This document shows, piece after piece, positions 5,001 to 5,686 of a stretch of DNA of 5,686 bases; position 1 is the first letter of the stretch, and each line of letters opens with the position of its first letter. The notes beneath the pieces are model-generated. The model did not search any database and had not been told where the DNA came from. It saw only the letters and a program-made list of their open reading frames with translations. The position numbers and the translations under genes were made by a program. Source of the stretch: an uncultured Anaerolineaceae bacterium (GTDB lineage: Bacteria; Chloroflexota; Anaerolineae; Anaerolineales; Anaerolineaceae); NCBI GenBank assembly GCA_937894825.1, contig CALCQT010000593.1, positions 1 through 5,686 of the forward strand, written 5' to 3'.

Positions 5001-5654
5001 TCATCCTCCGGTAACAAATTGATACAAGCTCTTGATGATCGGTGAAAGAACGCTTCCAACGACATCAATATTAAAGTAGTTGGGAAGAACCAAAAGTCCC
5101 AGCATCAGGATAAGCATCCCATAATTCTGAATCTGATCCCAGATCGGGCGAATGGCTTTTGGAACAAAGAACTCCAGCACTTTCTCTCCGTCCAACGGCG
5201 CCAATGGCAGCAGATTGAAAACGGCCAGACTCAAATTGATAAGAATGAAGTTCCTGAGGAAAAAAGGCCAGGAGGGGAGGATGCTGGGCAGCCGCAGCCA
5301 GGGTTCCGCCGGAGCCAATTTGAGCAAAGCACCCGCAATCAACGCCAGCAGAACGTTGGAAAGCGGACCGGCCAGCGAGACCAGCATCATAGCTGCCTTG
5401 GACTTCTTCTCAAGTTGTGAGGGATTGATGCGGACCGGTTTCGCCCAGCCGAACCCGGTTACCAGCAGCATCAGGCTGCCGAAAATGTCCAGATGACGCA
5501 GCGGGTTCAGGGTCAGTCGTTTATCGTAACGCGGCGTCGGATCGCCGAATGAAACCGCGACCAGCGCATGCGAAAACTCATGGACCGTAAATGCGATAAT
5601 CAGCGTAACGACCCGCACAATCATCAGCGAGGGTTGCGAAAATGTCGATAACAT
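5001..5654 (-). CDS. Site-2 protease-family (M50) membrane metalloprotease, start next to contig end
   Basis: A 217-residue polytopic protein of the small, PDZ-less M50 group (Rip/YwhC type). These are zinc proteases acting within the membrane; substrates of this subgroup are mostly unknown. Seen: the zinc-binding H-E-F-S-H motif (25-29) in the first membrane helix, then RLTLNPLRHLD (46-56) and GWAKPV (69-74). SLAGPLSN (93-100) and NLLPLAPLDG (147-156) follow, with Asp155 as the expected third zinc ligand. All key residues are present, and the length fits the family. The ATG at 5654 abuts the adapter sequence, so no ribosome site can be inspected and the true start could lie a few residues upstream; relatives have a similar 20-30 residues before HExxH. 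It is the first visible gene of the cluster, and its TGA overlaps the ribosome site of the TyrA-like gene. Confidence 0.9.
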   Translation of the reverse strand: MLSTFSQPSLMIVRVVTLIIAFTVHEFSHALVAVSFGDPTPRYDKRLTLNPLRHLDIFGSLMLLVTGFGWAKPVRINPSQLEKKSKAAMMLVSLAGPLSNVLLALIAGALLKLAPAEPWLRLPSILPSWPFFLRNFILINLSLAVFNLLPLAPLDGEKVLEFFVPKAIRPIWDQIQNYGMLILMLGLLVLPNYFNIDVVGSVLSPIIKSLYQFVTGG

Positions 5655-5686
5655 AGATCGGAAGAACGTCGTGTAGGGAAAGAGTG
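5655..5686. other. Illumina adapter read-through, not genomic sequence
   Basis: The last 32 bases begin AGATCGGAAGAACGTCGTGT and continue GGGAAAGAGTG-like to the edge. From memory this matches the TruSeq read-2-side adapter at 31 of 32 positions; the twelfth base is A instead of G. It directly follows the ATG of the M50 gene. Genomic sequence therefore ends at about 5654, and nothing upstream of that gene can be inferred. Confidence 0.93.

Overview
The window looks like the end of an assembled contig, probably metagenomic, from an anaerobic or environmental bacterium. Its last 32 bases (5655-5686) are almost identical to an Illumina TruSeq adapter read-through, so genuine genomic sequence stops at about 5654. 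The protein set is a lipoprotein membrane-fusion adaptor, a flavoredoxin-like flavin reductase, a YitT-family membrane protein, Era, a GIY-YIG protein, a TyrA-like dehydrogenase and a small M50 site-2 protease. Together with roughly half-GC composition, this would suit Chloroflexota (Anaerolineae-like). That assignment is an inference from protein flavour, not a database result.

Layout, left to right. (1) 1-744, minus strand: the first 248 residues of a HlyD/MacA-type adaptor lipoprotein whose 3' end lies outside the window. (2) 745-1143: a 399-bp non-coding stretch. It holds the adaptor promoter (perfect TATAAT), GTTTCGAAAC-type inverted repeats over that promoter, an upstream direct-repeat pair, and a probable terminator for the next gene. 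(3) 1144-1647, minus: a flavin reductase-family protein. (4) 1648-1839: a divergent control region. (5) 1840-2733, plus: a YitT-family membrane protein (DUF161 + DUF2179) with no Shine-Dalgarno and a -10-like box directly before its ATG, so possibly leaderless. (6) 2742-5654, minus: a compact gene cluster transcribed as M50 protease, TyrA-like dehydrogenase, GIY-YIG protein, Era. It converges on the YitT gene with only 8 bp between the two stop codons.

The four-gene cluster has tight junctions. There are 3 nt between protease and dehydrogenase, and a 1-nt TAGTG overlap between dehydrogenase and GIY-YIG. A 46-nt gap with a perfect hairpin precedes era, which appears to start at TTG. The dehydrogenase keeps the Rossmann fold of prephenate/arogenate dehydrogenases but lacks the usual histidine motifs, so it may not be a functional TyrA. 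Its last codons contain an in-frame A AAA AAG heptamer, the slippery sequence known from E. coli dnaX. A -1 shift there would run straight through into the GIY-YIG frame. This possible fusion, the histidine-less TyrA-like protein and the operator-rich adaptor promoter are the points most worth checking. I see no CRISPR array, tRNA, rRNA or insertion sequence.
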